From Barnesiella merdipullorum (GTDB lineage: Bacteria; Bacteroidota; Bacteroidia; Bacteroidales; Barnesiellaceae), in contig DXBT01000022.1 in NCBI GenBank assembly GCA_019116365.1, forward strand, positions 28,784 to 92,783: 64,000 nucleotides of DNA, written 5' to 3'. A program made the position numbers and the translations under genes. This document shows, in pieces, positions 1-9,700 of the stretch. The number at the start of each line of letters is the position of its first letter. Position 1 is the stretch's first letter. The notes under the pieces were generated by a model that was not told the DNA's origin, did not search any database, and saw nothing but the letters and a program-made list of their open reading frames with translations.

Positions 1-1033
1 CTTCTACACTCCAGGTGATGCTGTTTTGTACGTGACCCATGAATACACCGTTGTAGGCCATAGGCGAAATCCAAGCCGAGAAGGTGTAGTTGCGCGAACG
101 TTGGTCGCTCGCTACCTGGTTTTGATCGGTGTTGTGCGAACCCAGAACTGTATCGCTGAATCGCAACTGAGCCTCTTCGCTTCCGTAGCCGGGAGCCGAC
201 ATCAACATGGCGTCGCCCGTGGTGGCCAGGGTTTGGAACTCGGCCGAGAAGTTAGCGGCAGCATTTACCATATAGGTAGAGTTGGGATAAACGTCACCGT
301 TGTTCTTTACCGATACCAGTTCGTAACCGCTGTTGGGGGTGGCGGCGATGGTCAGGATAGTACCCTCGGCAACCTCAGTACCCGAAGTAAGAGCAGTCTC
401 GCCGTTTTTGATCGAGAGTGTTCCGTTCTCGGGGGTGGTAAAGTTGATGGCATATCTCTGGATGTTCGATTTTACCGTTATCTTCACGTCGTAGTAAGTA
501 CCCTCGACATATGCCCCATCGTATGTGGGATTTGTTTGATCTCCTTCTACAAACATCATTCGCAGTAGATATACGGTTCCGTCTTCTGCATTGGAAGGAA
601 TAGTAATACTGGGTAATGTTCCATTATCGATGTTTGTCTCACCGTCTTCTACATGGACGAGAACTCCCGTTGTGCTATTTTCAAAATTAGTAGTCTGCTT
701 TTTCCCACAAAATGCTAAACGGGTCATTTCTTTGTTTTCGTTTGCATCGGAAAACATGGCAAATTTCCCCCAAAAAGTGTTGATGTAAGCAGAAAAACTT
801 ACGGTAGCTCCCGGAGCGGCCAAAATTTCTTGTTGAATTTTTCCATTAGGAGTTTTGGGAATAGAGATGTTTGTCAAGTCTTCCAAGGCACCCGATGTAC
901 TGAATGATACAATGTTTCCTGCATTCCCTTCTTTTGTGTAGGAAGGTGCATTATACCCGTCGAGCGGGTTTTGAGCATTTGCCAGGGCTCCGCCCAGCAG
1001 AGCCGTAAGCATCAAAAGGTAAAGTTTTTTCAT
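1..1033 (-). CDS. Secreted InlB-repeat/LamG-like protein, C-terminus beyond the window
   Basis: I translated this frame directly from the sequence: it is open from the ATG at 1033 to the left edge (344 complete codons), so the gene is partial. The first 20 or so residues form a signal peptide (MKKLYLLMLTALLGGALANA). An N-terminal beta-rich region follows. Residues about 195-250 resemble a divergent InlB B-repeat (YAINFTTPENGTL, then TIAATPNSGYELVSVKNNG). The last visible residues (YTFSAWISPMAYNGVFMGHV) look like the start of a LamG/concanavalin-like fold. It is the last visible gene of the SusCD locus and lies 98 bases after the GH85 gene, so it is probably an accessory glycan-binding or surface protein exported with it. 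Whether it also ends in a T9SS tail cannot be seen. Exact function unknown. Confidence 0.8.
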   Translation of the reverse strand, partial: MKKLYLLMLTALLGGALANAQNPLDGYNAPSYTKEGNAGNIVSFSTSGALEDLTNISIPKTPNGKIQQEILAAPGATVSFSAYINTFWGKFAMFSDANENKEMTRLAFCGKKQTTNFENSTTGVLVHVEDGETNIDNGTLPSITIPSNAEDGTVYLLRMMFVEGDQTNPTYDGAYVEGTYYDVKITVKSNIQRYAINFTTPENGTLSIKNGETALTSGTEVAEGTILTIAATPNSGYELVSVKNNGDVYPNSTYMVNAAANFSAEFQTLATTGDAMLMSAPGYGSEEAQLRFSDTVLGSHNTDQNQVASDQRSRNYTFSAWISPMAYNGVFMGHVQNSITWSVE

Positions 1034-1083
1034 AAATCAAAAAAGCTATTAAGGATTAAAGATTAAAAGTGATTTATGTAATT

Positions 1084-1118
1084 AACTCCACCGCACACCT
1101 GGAGCATGCGGTGGAGTT
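1084..1118 (-). other. Intergenic hairpin between GH85 gene and the next gene
   Basis: AACTCCACCGCA at 1084-1095 is perfectly complementary to TGCGGTGGAGTT at 1107-1118 (12-bp stem, 11-base loop). On the minus strand no T run follows, so it is not a typical intrinsic terminator. It may be an mRNA 3'-end stabiliser or a partial stop between the two genes. The rest of the 98-base gap is AT-rich leader. Confidence 0.6.
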
Positions 1119-1131
1119 GAATTGCCAATAA

Positions 1132-4100
1132 TTACTCGGCTACTACTTTGAGTGTTCTGATACGTTTGTTGTCTTTCGAAACAGCAACGTAGTAAACACC
1201 TTTACCGCCGTTGATCGTAAGCGTGCAGATTTCGCCGGCCATAGCCTCGTGTTTGCGGGTTGTTACCAGGCGACCCTGTGCGTCATATACGTCGATTACA
1301 TAGTTGCCATCGGCTGCAAATTGCAGGTTCACGTTGTCGATGAAGGGGTTGGGATATACGGTGAGGTTGTTCACCAGGTTGTCCTCAACGCCCGATCCTT
1401 CGAGAACTACCACGATGTACTCGTCTTTGGTCTTCGAGTCCGAACCCCAGCCGTTGGTCAATGTGAGCGTTACGCTGTATTTACCGTCTTTGCTGAAGGT
1501 GGCCGTAGCGTTGTCTCCGTTGTTCACTACCTCGGCATCGGGGATGGTGAAAGCCGATGTTGTCGTGATAGGCATAGTACCCGACATGGCGGGGTTACCC
1601 TCTACGTTGATGTTGGCAGGCAGGAGGTTTTCTTCGTTGAGCGAAGTGTTTTCACCGCCCGAACCTCTGATTTCTACGTAAGATGCTTTGCTGGTTGTCG
1701 AGAGAGTACCTTTGTTTTCGAAGGTCTTGTCGGCATCGTTGTAGTCGTCGCTTTCGAACGTCCAGTAACCTTTCAGGTCGCTGGGAATCTCACGACCGTA
1801 GTATCCCTTCATGGCATCTACTACTTCGGTATCGCTCAAGGCTTTGTGCCATATTTGTACATCGTCGATGGTGCCTGTGAATCCAGCATAGTACACGCGC
1901 GATCCACCGATGAAGATGGGAGCCTCGGCTACAGCGCCCGTACCACCGTTGAGGTCAGAATAAGTGAGTTTGGGATATTCGGCTTCGCCCGTTTTCTTAC
2001 CGTTGAAATAGATGCGTTGTTTGCTACCGTCGTAGGAAATCAATACATGCGTCCATTGGTTCTCGCTCAAGCTGTAACCATCGGTCATACAGTTGGGGTT
2101 GGGGTTTTCGTGTCTGTTACCGCCTCCACCTACTTGATCTACATAGGTATTACCACCATACATGGTGTAGGAGAGGACATTGGCATCACGCACTTTTTTA
2201 CCATCAGCGTCATACTTCTCGGGCCATACATCGAGCCAGAATGTTCCCCAGTTGTTGTGCGGCCAGTGAATATCCAGGTCTCTTTGTCCCATGAGTCCCA
2301 TAGCGTGTTGGGCATAGGTGAACTTCTCGGGCTTGATCCACAAGGCGATGGTGTATTGGTTTTGGTTCATCGGCAGGAACTCGGCAGGGATACGGAAGAT
2401 ATAGGGGTCGTCGATACGAAGACCGCGCGATACGGTACCTTCGCCTTTGTTACCGGTGTAGCTCAGCGTGACTTCTTCGTCGGCACTGGTTACGTTGGTC
2501 TTCGAAGCCGTGAAATCTTCAATCGAGGGAATCGATCCTGTGCTCTCGGGAGAGATTTGGATGTAGCCACGATACATGAGTGTGCTCAAATCGAAGTTGG
2601 TTATTTTCACATCGTAATAGCCTTCGTCTTGGAGCGTGGTGGTAAATGATTTTCCTCCACTTTGAGAAGCAACAGCGTTACCGCCCGTGGTGGCATTGAT
2701 AATTTCCCAAACGTAAGGAGCTTCCTGGTTGGGGTCGATGAGCGAGAGGGTGAACTCTTCGCCGGCCTTGATCACGGCTTTGTCGCATACGATACCATCG
2801 ACCAGCGTCAGATCGGTTGTCATGTAGTTGGTCCAGGTGATGGCGCTCTTGGTTACACCGTCGGGAGCTACGGCGCAAACACCTACGCGGTAGTCGGTCA
2901 CTTCGGTATTGGCCGATACGGGAGCACTTACTACATAGTGGGCCCACGACGAGGTGGTACCGCAGAGGATAGGATCTTCGCCTTGTGCCTGTACATATAC
3001 TTCGAAGTACCAGGTATCTACATCTTCGTTATAGACGGGGATAGAGGGATCGGCGTCGTTTTTGGTCGATGCGCAGTCCCAGCTGAACTTGAAGTCGAGC
3101 GAGTTGTAGGTACGTTTTTTCAGGATATTGTTTTCGGCCGTTGTGATGGTGGGTTGTACCGGAGCAAACGTTTTGGCGGGGATGATAGACATCTCGCCGA
3201 TGAGGATTTCGTAGTTGGCCGGGGTATTCTCAAACTTGAGGCCGACGAGAGCTACATTACCGTTCATGCCGATTTCAGAGGCTTTGGCCGAAATCTTGGT
3301 CCAAGCGCCTTCTTGAGCACCTGTGATATCGCAGTAGTGGAGTTGATCTTCGCTACCTACAAACGACCAGAAGAGTTTCATGTGGGTATCGGTACCGCTT
3401 TTCAGTTTGACAACCATCGATACGTCGTCGCTCTCCGACACGTTGAAGTTGGTCTTGAACAAGCGTACGTTCGATACTGCGGTTGCACCGCTGAACTGCA
3501 TGGACGAACCGGCAAACCAGGCGTCGTCGAAGGTGAAGCCACAGGTGATGGGATCGTTGGGTACGTTCTTGTTGTCGTCGGTGATCCACCAGCGCCAGGT
3601 GGGCAGGTAGTCTTGTACACCCACGTTGAACCATTTGTGGTTGAAGGTTACCTGGCCTTCGTTGCGGAAGGTCTTACCATTGCCCAAGCAGAAACGGGTA
3701 ACGAACGGCAACTCTTGCAGTACGCTTCGTGCGGGCAGGAACTCGGCGATACCATGGAATTGTTTCATACCAGCCTCGCTTGAGCTGGTAATACCGTTGG
3801 CAATGGCCGGACGCTTGGCCGGGTTGCGGTTACCACCCGAGAATACTTGCTCTTGTTTTTCGAGGTAGCAGGCCTGTACGGCTTCGTCGCCAGAACCGAA
3901 CTCCGACGAGTTCTGGTAAATCATGTTGGTGGTGTGGTTACCCCAGAAGGCGATAGACATTTTGGTATCTTTCAGTGTAGTCCACGAGCCACGGCCCAGC
4001 CAGTTACCCTGGATGTCGTATCCGGCAAAGAGGGTATAGGGGTTGGCTCCCAAGCCTTCGGCATACGATGCCGACGAACTTGCGGAATAATGCCAATCGT

Positions 4101-4920
4101 AGTTGAGCATGTACATGTCGACAACCTGTTTGTTGTTTTTCCACAACCAGTTCTGTTTTCCGTTTCCAAACGACGAACCCAGGTCCATCGAACCGTTGTT
4201 GGAGTTGGTGCCATACCAATATACGTGGAATTGCCAGCCAATCGACTCGGCATATTCGCGGCACTCCGAGAAGAAGTCCTGCAAAGCCGAAGCCTGGGGA
4301 ACGGTACCCTCGGGGTTGATACCTACACCGTCGATACCATAGTAGCGCAGGAATTTCACGAATTTCTCTTTCCACTTGAATTGGCCGTTCTCTTTCTCGA
4401 CAATCATGTTGATGGTGTTGTTGGACTCGGTGTTGTCGCCACCCCACGAGTCGAAGAACACGAGACCGCCGCTATTGCCTACACCGTTGCGGTGAGTTAC
4501 GTCGCTGTATGCACCCGGCACACGTATCCAGGGGAGCGACCAGCCGCCTTGCAGGTCTACATACGACCACATGCTGAAGTTATCGCCGTCGAATACATAG
4601 CGGGGCAGCGATTGCCAATAGGTATCGGAGATACCCATGGGAGTCCACAAACAGAACTTGCGGGCGGTAGTCATGGTAGGATCTACCTGAGTGGCCGAGT
4701 TCTCGAAGCGTTGTTTGAGGGGAACGCGCGAGATGTAGAAGTTCTCGTCTTCCGAGAGGGGCGTTCCAGGTTCCCAGTTCCTGAAGTATTCAGAGAACGG
4801 TTTGGATTTTCCTTCATCGAAAGGCATCACGTAGGAGTCATGTGTCGGCACGCTTTGGGCATAGCTACCCACCACGGCTGCACAAGCCAGCACGGAGAGA
4901 AGTAATTTCGGTGCTTTCAT
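1132..4920 (-). CDS. GH85 endo-beta-N-acetylglucosaminidase with LamG, PKD-like and T9SS sorting domains
   Basis: A 1262-residue secreted enzyme predicted to cleave the chitobiose core (GlcNAc-beta-1,4-GlcNAc) of N-glycans. A signal peptide ends near residue 21. The GH85-like barrel covers about residues 60-400 and carries the family pattern D-G-x-x-x-N-x-E (GIDGVGINPEG, residues 195-205). Asn202 and Glu204 match the catalytic Asn/Glu pair of GH85. A galactose-binding-like segment (about 400-630), Ig/fibronectin-like modules, a LamG-like domain (about 840-1060) and a PKD-like stretch follow. The C-terminus (about 1180-1262) matches a type A T9SS sorting domain (NNLTVYPNPFIDNVNLQF, then GKGVYYVAVSKDNK), so the protein should be secreted by T9SS and surface-attached or released. 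It lies 116 bases downstream of susD in the same direction. The GH85 call rests on the motif and overall pattern; substrate is inferred. Confidence 0.82.
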   Translation of the reverse strand: MKAPKLLLSVLACAAVVGSYAQSVPTHDSYVMPFDEGKSKPFSEYFRNWEPGTPLSEDENFYISRVPLKQRFENSATQVDPTMTTARKFCLWTPMGISDTYWQSLPRYVFDGDNFSMWSYVDLQGGWSLPWIRVPGAYSDVTHRNGVGNSGGLVFFDSWGGDNTESNNTINMIVEKENGQFKWKEKFVKFLRYYGIDGVGINPEGTVPQASALQDFFSECREYAESIGWQFHVYWYGTNSNNGSMDLGSSFGNGKQNWLWKNNKQVVDMYMLNYDWHYSASSSASYAEGLGANPYTLFAGYDIQGNWLGRGSWTTLKDTKMSIAFWGNHTTNMIYQNSSEFGSGDEAVQACYLEKQEQVFSGGNRNPAKRPAIANGITSSSEAGMKQFHGIAEFLPARSVLQELPFVTRFCLGNGKTFRNEGQVTFNHKWFNVGVQDYLPTWRWWITDDNKNVPNDPITCGFTFDDAWFAGSSMQFSGATAVSNVRLFKTNFNVSESDDVSMVVKLKSGTDTHMKLFWSFVGSEDQLHYCDITGAQEGAWTKISAKASEIGMNGNVALVGLKFENTPANYEILIGEMSIIPAKTFAPVQPTITTAENNILKKRTYNSLDFKFSWDCASTKNDADPSIPVYNEDVDTWYFEVYVQAQGEDPILCGTTSSWAHYVVSAPVSANTEVTDYRVGVCAVAPDGVTKSAITWTNYMTTDLTLVDGIVCDKAVIKAGEEFTLSLIDPNQEAPYVWEIINATTGGNAVASQSGGKSFTTTLQDEGYYDVKITNFDLSTLMYRGYIQISPESTGSIPSIEDFTASKTNVTSADEEVTLSYTGNKGEGTVSRGLRIDDPYIFRIPAEFLPMNQNQYTIALWIKPEKFTYAQHAMGLMGQRDLDIHWPHNNWGTFWLDVWPEKYDADGKKVRDANVLSYTMYGGNTYVDQVGGGGNRHENPNPNCMTDGYSLSENQWTHVLISYDGSKQRIYFNGKKTGEAEYPKLTYSDLNGGTGAVAEAPIFIGGSRVYYAGFTGTIDDVQIWHKALSDTEVVDAMKGYYGREIPSDLKGYWTFESDDYNDADKTFENKGTLSTTSKASYVEIRGSGGENTSLNEENLLPANINVEGNPAMSGTMPITTTSAFTIPDAEVVNNGDNATATFSKDGKYSVTLTLTNGWGSDSKTKDEYIVVVLEGSGVEDNLVNNLTVYPNPFIDNVNLQFAADGNYVIDVYDAQGRLVTTRKHEAMAGEICTLTINGGKGVYYVAVSKDNKRIRTLKVVAE

Positions 4921-4988
4921 GTTTTTTTGTTTTGTTTTTTAGTGAATAAAAAAGATCTCAAAAGTTGGTTTGTATTATAAAGTAGTGT

Positions 4989-5025
4989 GGAGAGACCTGC
5001 ACTCCCGGGGGAATGCAGGCTCTCC
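4989..5025 (-). other. Intergenic hairpin between susD-like and GH85 genes
   Basis: GGAGAGACCTGCA (4989-5001) pairs with TGCAGGCTCTCC (5014-5025), leaving one base unpaired. On the minus strand it follows the susD-like stop codon and has no T tract. It resembles the hairpin after the GH85 gene, and may set the relative mRNA level of susCD and the downstream genes. Confidence 0.55.
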
Positions 5026-5036
5026 TGTTTTACAGA

Positions 5037-6743
5037 TTACTGACCGGCGGCTTCGGTTTCCCAGCGGCGGTTGTCGCCCAATCCCGAAGGATCTTCTACG
5101 TCCCACCACAGGGTTGTACGCATCAAGTTGCTACCGCCCAAGGCTTCGATACCCGAGGTGTTGACATCCTGGGCAGCGGCGGCATCGGTCATGTTCCAGG
5201 GGATACGGCGAATCATACGGCCGTTGCCCAGTGAACCGTCACCGATATCGTTGACGGGGAAGATGCGGGGGTAACCCGTACGACGCAGGTCGTTCCAAGC
5301 CTCGAGTCCCATGGGGAACATCGAAAGCCATTTTTGAGTGATAATCTTTTCAAGTTTGGTTCTATCATCATCACTATTATCGAGGATTACACCCACGGAG
5401 ATTAACCCTTTCTTGTTGTTGCGGCTGTTGTGCGGATCGACATAGTCGATGGTCGTATCGGCCTCTTTTTGGTTCCAATAGTTTCTGAACTGTTCGTCGG
5501 TTTGTGCAATATCATAATCGTCGAACATGGCTACAATACCATTCAGGTAGTTGATATTCACGGCTGCCGCACCTCCGATACCCCAACGCAAGGCGGCTTC
5601 GGCCTGCAGGAAGTAACGTTCCGAGAGCTTGAAGATAGCCAAGGGGAAGCTGGCGAAGGCGTCCGACACACCCGAGTATTTGGTGTATTGGTTGTTGTCG
5701 TCGCGCGGGGTGAGCTGGATACCGGCAGGTACACCCACGATGGCCGAGTTGGCTGTCATCGTCACTTCGCCATCTTCGTTGCGGATACCATCGCTGTTCA
5801 TTTTGAACAGTTTGTCCATGAAAGGTACATTCAATCGTTTCATGATGTTCTCGAGCGAGGCGTTCATGCGGGTATCGTTCCACAGGGTCGAGATGAAAGC
5901 CAGCGGGTGGTTGGTACCGTTGATAGCCATGGTGTTGTATTCGATGCTCTTCTCGATGAGGCCATCGTTGATAGCGGCTTCGGCTTCGGCCTTGGCTCTG
6001 GTGGGATCGACGTTACTCATACGCATGGCCATGCGCAGACGAATCGAGTTGGAGAACTGGCGCCAGGTATCTACGCTACCGCAGATTTTGTCGTATTGAG
6101 CCAGAATGGTGTTGATGGTATCCTGATGCTCCTTGGGCGTGTTGTTGAAGTTTTTCAAGATTTCGCCGGCATCTTTGAGGTTGACAAAGAGCGAGTCGTA
6201 GATCTGGTCCATGGGCTCGTAGGTAACGGGAGGTTCCTGAACGTCGTTCTTGTAGTCGGTCCAGGGGAAGGGGCCATACACGTCGGACAACTCGAGAGCT
6301 GAGAAGCAATACATGATGTTACACATGGCGCCGAGCTCTTTCAGGTTGAGCTGTGCGGCCGACCGCATCACGGGCAGGGTGGCTTGTGCTACCAGGAAGA
6401 AACTAGCCTTGGGACCGTCGCAATATTGAGCAAAGTAGCGGTAGGTCGAAGGCAGGTTACCACTGAAGTTTTGGGTACCGGCCATGTAGCCCGAGTAGTT
6501 GTCGATGTGGATATTGAACTGCACCTGGTAGATGTGTGCGCCATTTTGGGCTCCCACATCGTGCATCTTTTGTTGAGCCGTGAGGAACATACCGGCTGCC
6601 TGTTCGTAGGTTTCGGCTACGGAGAGTTCGCCCGAGCCTACCTCGATGTTGGAGTTGAGGTCGTCGAGCAGGGGGTCGCCACAGCCTACCATAGTCAGGG
6701 CGGCGGCCAGTGCAAATACGGAAGAATATATTGTCTTTTTCAT
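5037..6743 (-). CDS. SusD/RagB-family outer-membrane glycan-binding lipoprotein
   Basis: A surface lipoprotein that captures glycans and hands them to the SusC partner encoded just upstream. I chose the ATG at 6743 (MKKTIYSS). The frame opens at 6761, but the first ATG overlaps the susC stop (TAATG), and only the shorter form begins with a normal lipoprotein signal. The lipobox is LTMVGCGDP, with the lipidated Cys at residue 21 of the chosen form. The rest fits the helical SusD/RagB fold of the SusD-like_2 type: the N-terminal TPR-like part includes SAAQLNLKELGAMCNIMYC, and the C-terminus has the usual KWLSMFPMGLEAWNDLRRTG segment. Length (568 residues) is normal. It is translationally coupled to susC. 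Ligand specificity cannot be read from sequence; the GH85 neighbour suggests N-glycan-type oligosaccharides. Confidence 0.93.
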   Translation of the reverse strand: MKKTIYSSVFALAAALTMVGCGDPLLDDLNSNIEVGSGELSVAETYEQAAGMFLTAQQKMHDVGAQNGAHIYQVQFNIHIDNYSGYMAGTQNFSGNLPSTYRYFAQYCDGPKASFFLVAQATLPVMRSAAQLNLKELGAMCNIMYCFSALELSDVYGPFPWTDYKNDVQEPPVTYEPMDQIYDSLFVNLKDAGEILKNFNNTPKEHQDTINTILAQYDKICGSVDTWRQFSNSIRLRMAMRMSNVDPTRAKAEAEAAINDGLIEKSIEYNTMAINGTNHPLAFISTLWNDTRMNASLENIMKRLNVPFMDKLFKMNSDGIRNEDGEVTMTANSAIVGVPAGIQLTPRDDNNQYTKYSGVSDAFASFPLAIFKLSERYFLQAEAALRWGIGGAAAVNINYLNGIVAMFDDYDIAQTDEQFRNYWNQKEADTTIDYVDPHNSRNNKKGLISVGVILDNSDDDRTKLEKIITQKWLSMFPMGLEAWNDLRRTGYPRIFPVNDIGDGSLGNGRMIRRIPWNMTDAAAAQDVNTSGIEALGGSNLMRTTLWWDVEDPSGLGDNRRWETEAAGQ

Positions 6744-6760
6744 AATGTTGTTACCTTTCA

Positions 6761-9700
6761 TTAGAATGATGCTTTAAGTGAGATACCGAACGAACGGGTA
6801 GTAGGCATGCTGAAGATATCGACATTACCCAGAGCGTTTTGCGTACTTAATGAAGTATCGGGGTCGATGGGAGCGTCGAGATAGAGGAAGAAGAGGTTAC
6901 GGGCATTGGCCGAAACCGTGAGGTTCTTGCTCTGTCCGAAGAGGTTGCGGAATGTATAGGCCAGCGAGATTTCACGCAGACGGAAATTGGTGGCGTCATA
7001 TACATAGTTGCGACCTACGGGCGAACCACCACCGATGGTTTGGTAGTATTGGTCAACCGGTACCAGGGTGTTGGTGCCCGGGATATACATGCCGGGTTTG
7101 GTGATGGCACCATCGTCTGAAGTCCAGTAAAGGTTGTTGGCCACGGCGTAGTCGCGAGCCTCGGCTGTGCGTTGCGAAGTACCGAAGTAGTCGAGGTAGG
7201 CTTCGGTGAACGAAATAACTTTACCGCCTACTTTACCATCGATGAGGAAGTAGAACGAGAAGTCTTTGTAGTTGAAGGTGTTGGACCATCCGAGGGTGTG
7301 CTTGGCGTTCATGTTGCCCAGATACTCATTGGCTTGTCCGTTGAGTTTGAAGGGAGCACCCGTGTTCGGGTCAACTACGATTTCGCCCGTGATTTCGTCG
7401 CGCATGAAGTCAACGGCATAGAGGTCGCCATACGAACCGCCCTCTTCGAATTTGATCTTCAGACCGCTGAGGTTACCCATGTCGATTTCGTGGATGTATT
7501 TCTGACCGTTTTGCTTGCGGGCTACGGTGAGGATCTTGTTGTCGTTGAAAGCGTAGTTGAAAGTGGTGATCCAGCTGAAGTCGTTGTTGGGTGCAAAGAT
7601 ATACGATGCGGTCAACTCGACACCCTGGTTGCGCACCTTACCACCGTTGATGTAGATCTCTTTACCGGCGGCACCTTCGTATTTCATGAACTGGTTTTTC
7701 ATGATGGCGTTGTAGTAGGTGGCTTGCAACGAGATGGAGCGGTCGAGCAGGCTGATGTCGAAACCGGCCTCGAACGATTGAGTGGTCTCGGGTTTGGGGT
7801 CCTTGAAGTTGATGATAGCACTACTGATGTAGGCACCGGTAGCCGGGTTGCGCGAGGCAGAGGCCAGGAACAGGTTGTTGGGGATCGAGTTACCTACTTC
7901 GGAGTAGGAGGCGCGGAGTTTCAACTCGTTGATTTGCTCGGGCAAGGTGAGCAGTTTGTTCATCTGGGCCGAAGCACCTGCCGAATAGTAGGCGAAGTGG
8001 GGATCCATGTCTTTGAACTGGGTAAAGGCACGGTACCAGTCGTCGCGGTAGCTACCCTCGACGGTTACCTTGTCTTGCCAGGTTACCTGGGCTGTGGCAA
8101 AGATGGCACGCTCCCAGTTTTTGGTGGTGAGTCCTCCGTAGTTGTCCTTGCTGTTGATGTAGATATCGGAGAGTACGAACTGGTTGCACGAGAGGTCTTC
8201 GGTATTGGGTGCACCCGATTTGGCAATAGGTGTAATCATCCATTGGTCATACGACGAGTTCATCATGCTACCACCGGCGTTTACACCGATCGTGAAATCT
8301 TGAATCTGCTTGTTGTAGCTCAACATGAAGTCGCCATAGAAGTCTTGCGACTTGGTGTGGTCGAGGATGAGGCGGCCGCGGTCAATCATTTCGGCATTAC
8401 CCCAAGTCGTAGCGTATTGGCGATTCTCGTCGTTGCGCTCGTTGTAGTCGTATTTGATACGGGCCTGCAGGTTGAGGTCGGGGATAATCTGCCAGTTGGC
8501 CGTGATGCTACCGAAGGTACGGTTGATGATCTCTTCGCTGGTCATGCGGTTGAGCAACCACCAGGGGTTGTTCAGGTTGATGGCATCGGTGTACCATACT
8601 TGTTTACCGTAGTTCGAGTCGGAGAGAATAGAGGTCTTACCGCTTTCTACTACCGAGATGGGCAGACCGTTGGAACCGGTTTGCGACACGATGTAGCTAT
8701 AGGGGTTCGAAGTCCAGGTTGCATTGGTGTCGTAGTAGTTCTTGCGGTACCAGTTCATATCGAGGTTCCGCGGCGAGGTGTAGAGTTGATAGATGGGGTT
8801 GAAGAAGGTACCACCGGTGGGGCGGTTCTTGGTCTTCTGGTTGATGTAGTTGGCCGAGATATCGATTTTGAGTTTGTCCTTGAAGAACGAGAAACTCTGG
8901 CGCAGAGCGATGTTGTGACGCTCAAACTTGTTGGTCTCGACAATACCGTTGGCCGTCGTATTTCCGTAGGAGAAATAGGTCTGGGCTACTTTTGAACCAC
9001 CGCTCAACGAAATAGAGTTGTTGAAGTTGGTTCCCAGTTTATAGAAGTCGCTGATGTCGTAGGCATTACGCGTGAGGTGATAGGGCGAGTTGGCCGTGTC
9101 GTAGTACTCGTTGCCGAGGGTATTCATGCGTTGACCCCAGCTGTTGGAGTTCATTGAGAAGCCGTTTTCAACCGAGCCCGACATTTGTGCACCGTATGCA
9201 TTTTGCAGCTTGGGCAATACGAGCGGGGTCTCAAACGTAGTGCTGCTCGATACGTCGATGCGCAGCTGGCCTTCTTTACCTTTCTTGGTAGTAATCATGA
9301 GCACACCGTTCGAAGCGGCGCTACCATACAGGGCGGCCGAGTTGGCACCCTTCAGCACGGTGATCGATTCGATATCGTCGGGGTTGAGTTGCGAAAGGGC
9401 GTCGCTGCTCTCTTTCGAACCGTCGGCCATCATCGTGGCACCACCCCCGTCCATATCCATCTGGCCGTTTACGCTGTTCTGCATGGGCACACCGTCGATT
9501 ACGATAAGGGGCGAGTTGTTACCCAACATGGAGGCATTACCACGCAACAGGATTTTCGAGGCACCACCGGCACCACCCGAGTTAGGCGTGATGACCAGAC
9601 CGGCACTCTTACCTTGCAGCGAGTTGATGAGGTTGGCCTCTTTGGCTCGGGTCAGCTCGTCGCCACCTACGGTTTGGGTCGAGTAGGAGAGGGTCTCTTC

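Noticed and set aside
1249..2649. 466-codon plus-strand frame opposite the GH85 gene
   Set aside because: Same type of antisense artefact; the minus-strand gene has a signal peptide, catalytic motif and sorting tail.
7172..8995. 607-codon plus-strand frame opposite the SusC gene
   Set aside because: Antisense artefact of the biased codon use of the SusC gene; no start region or motif.
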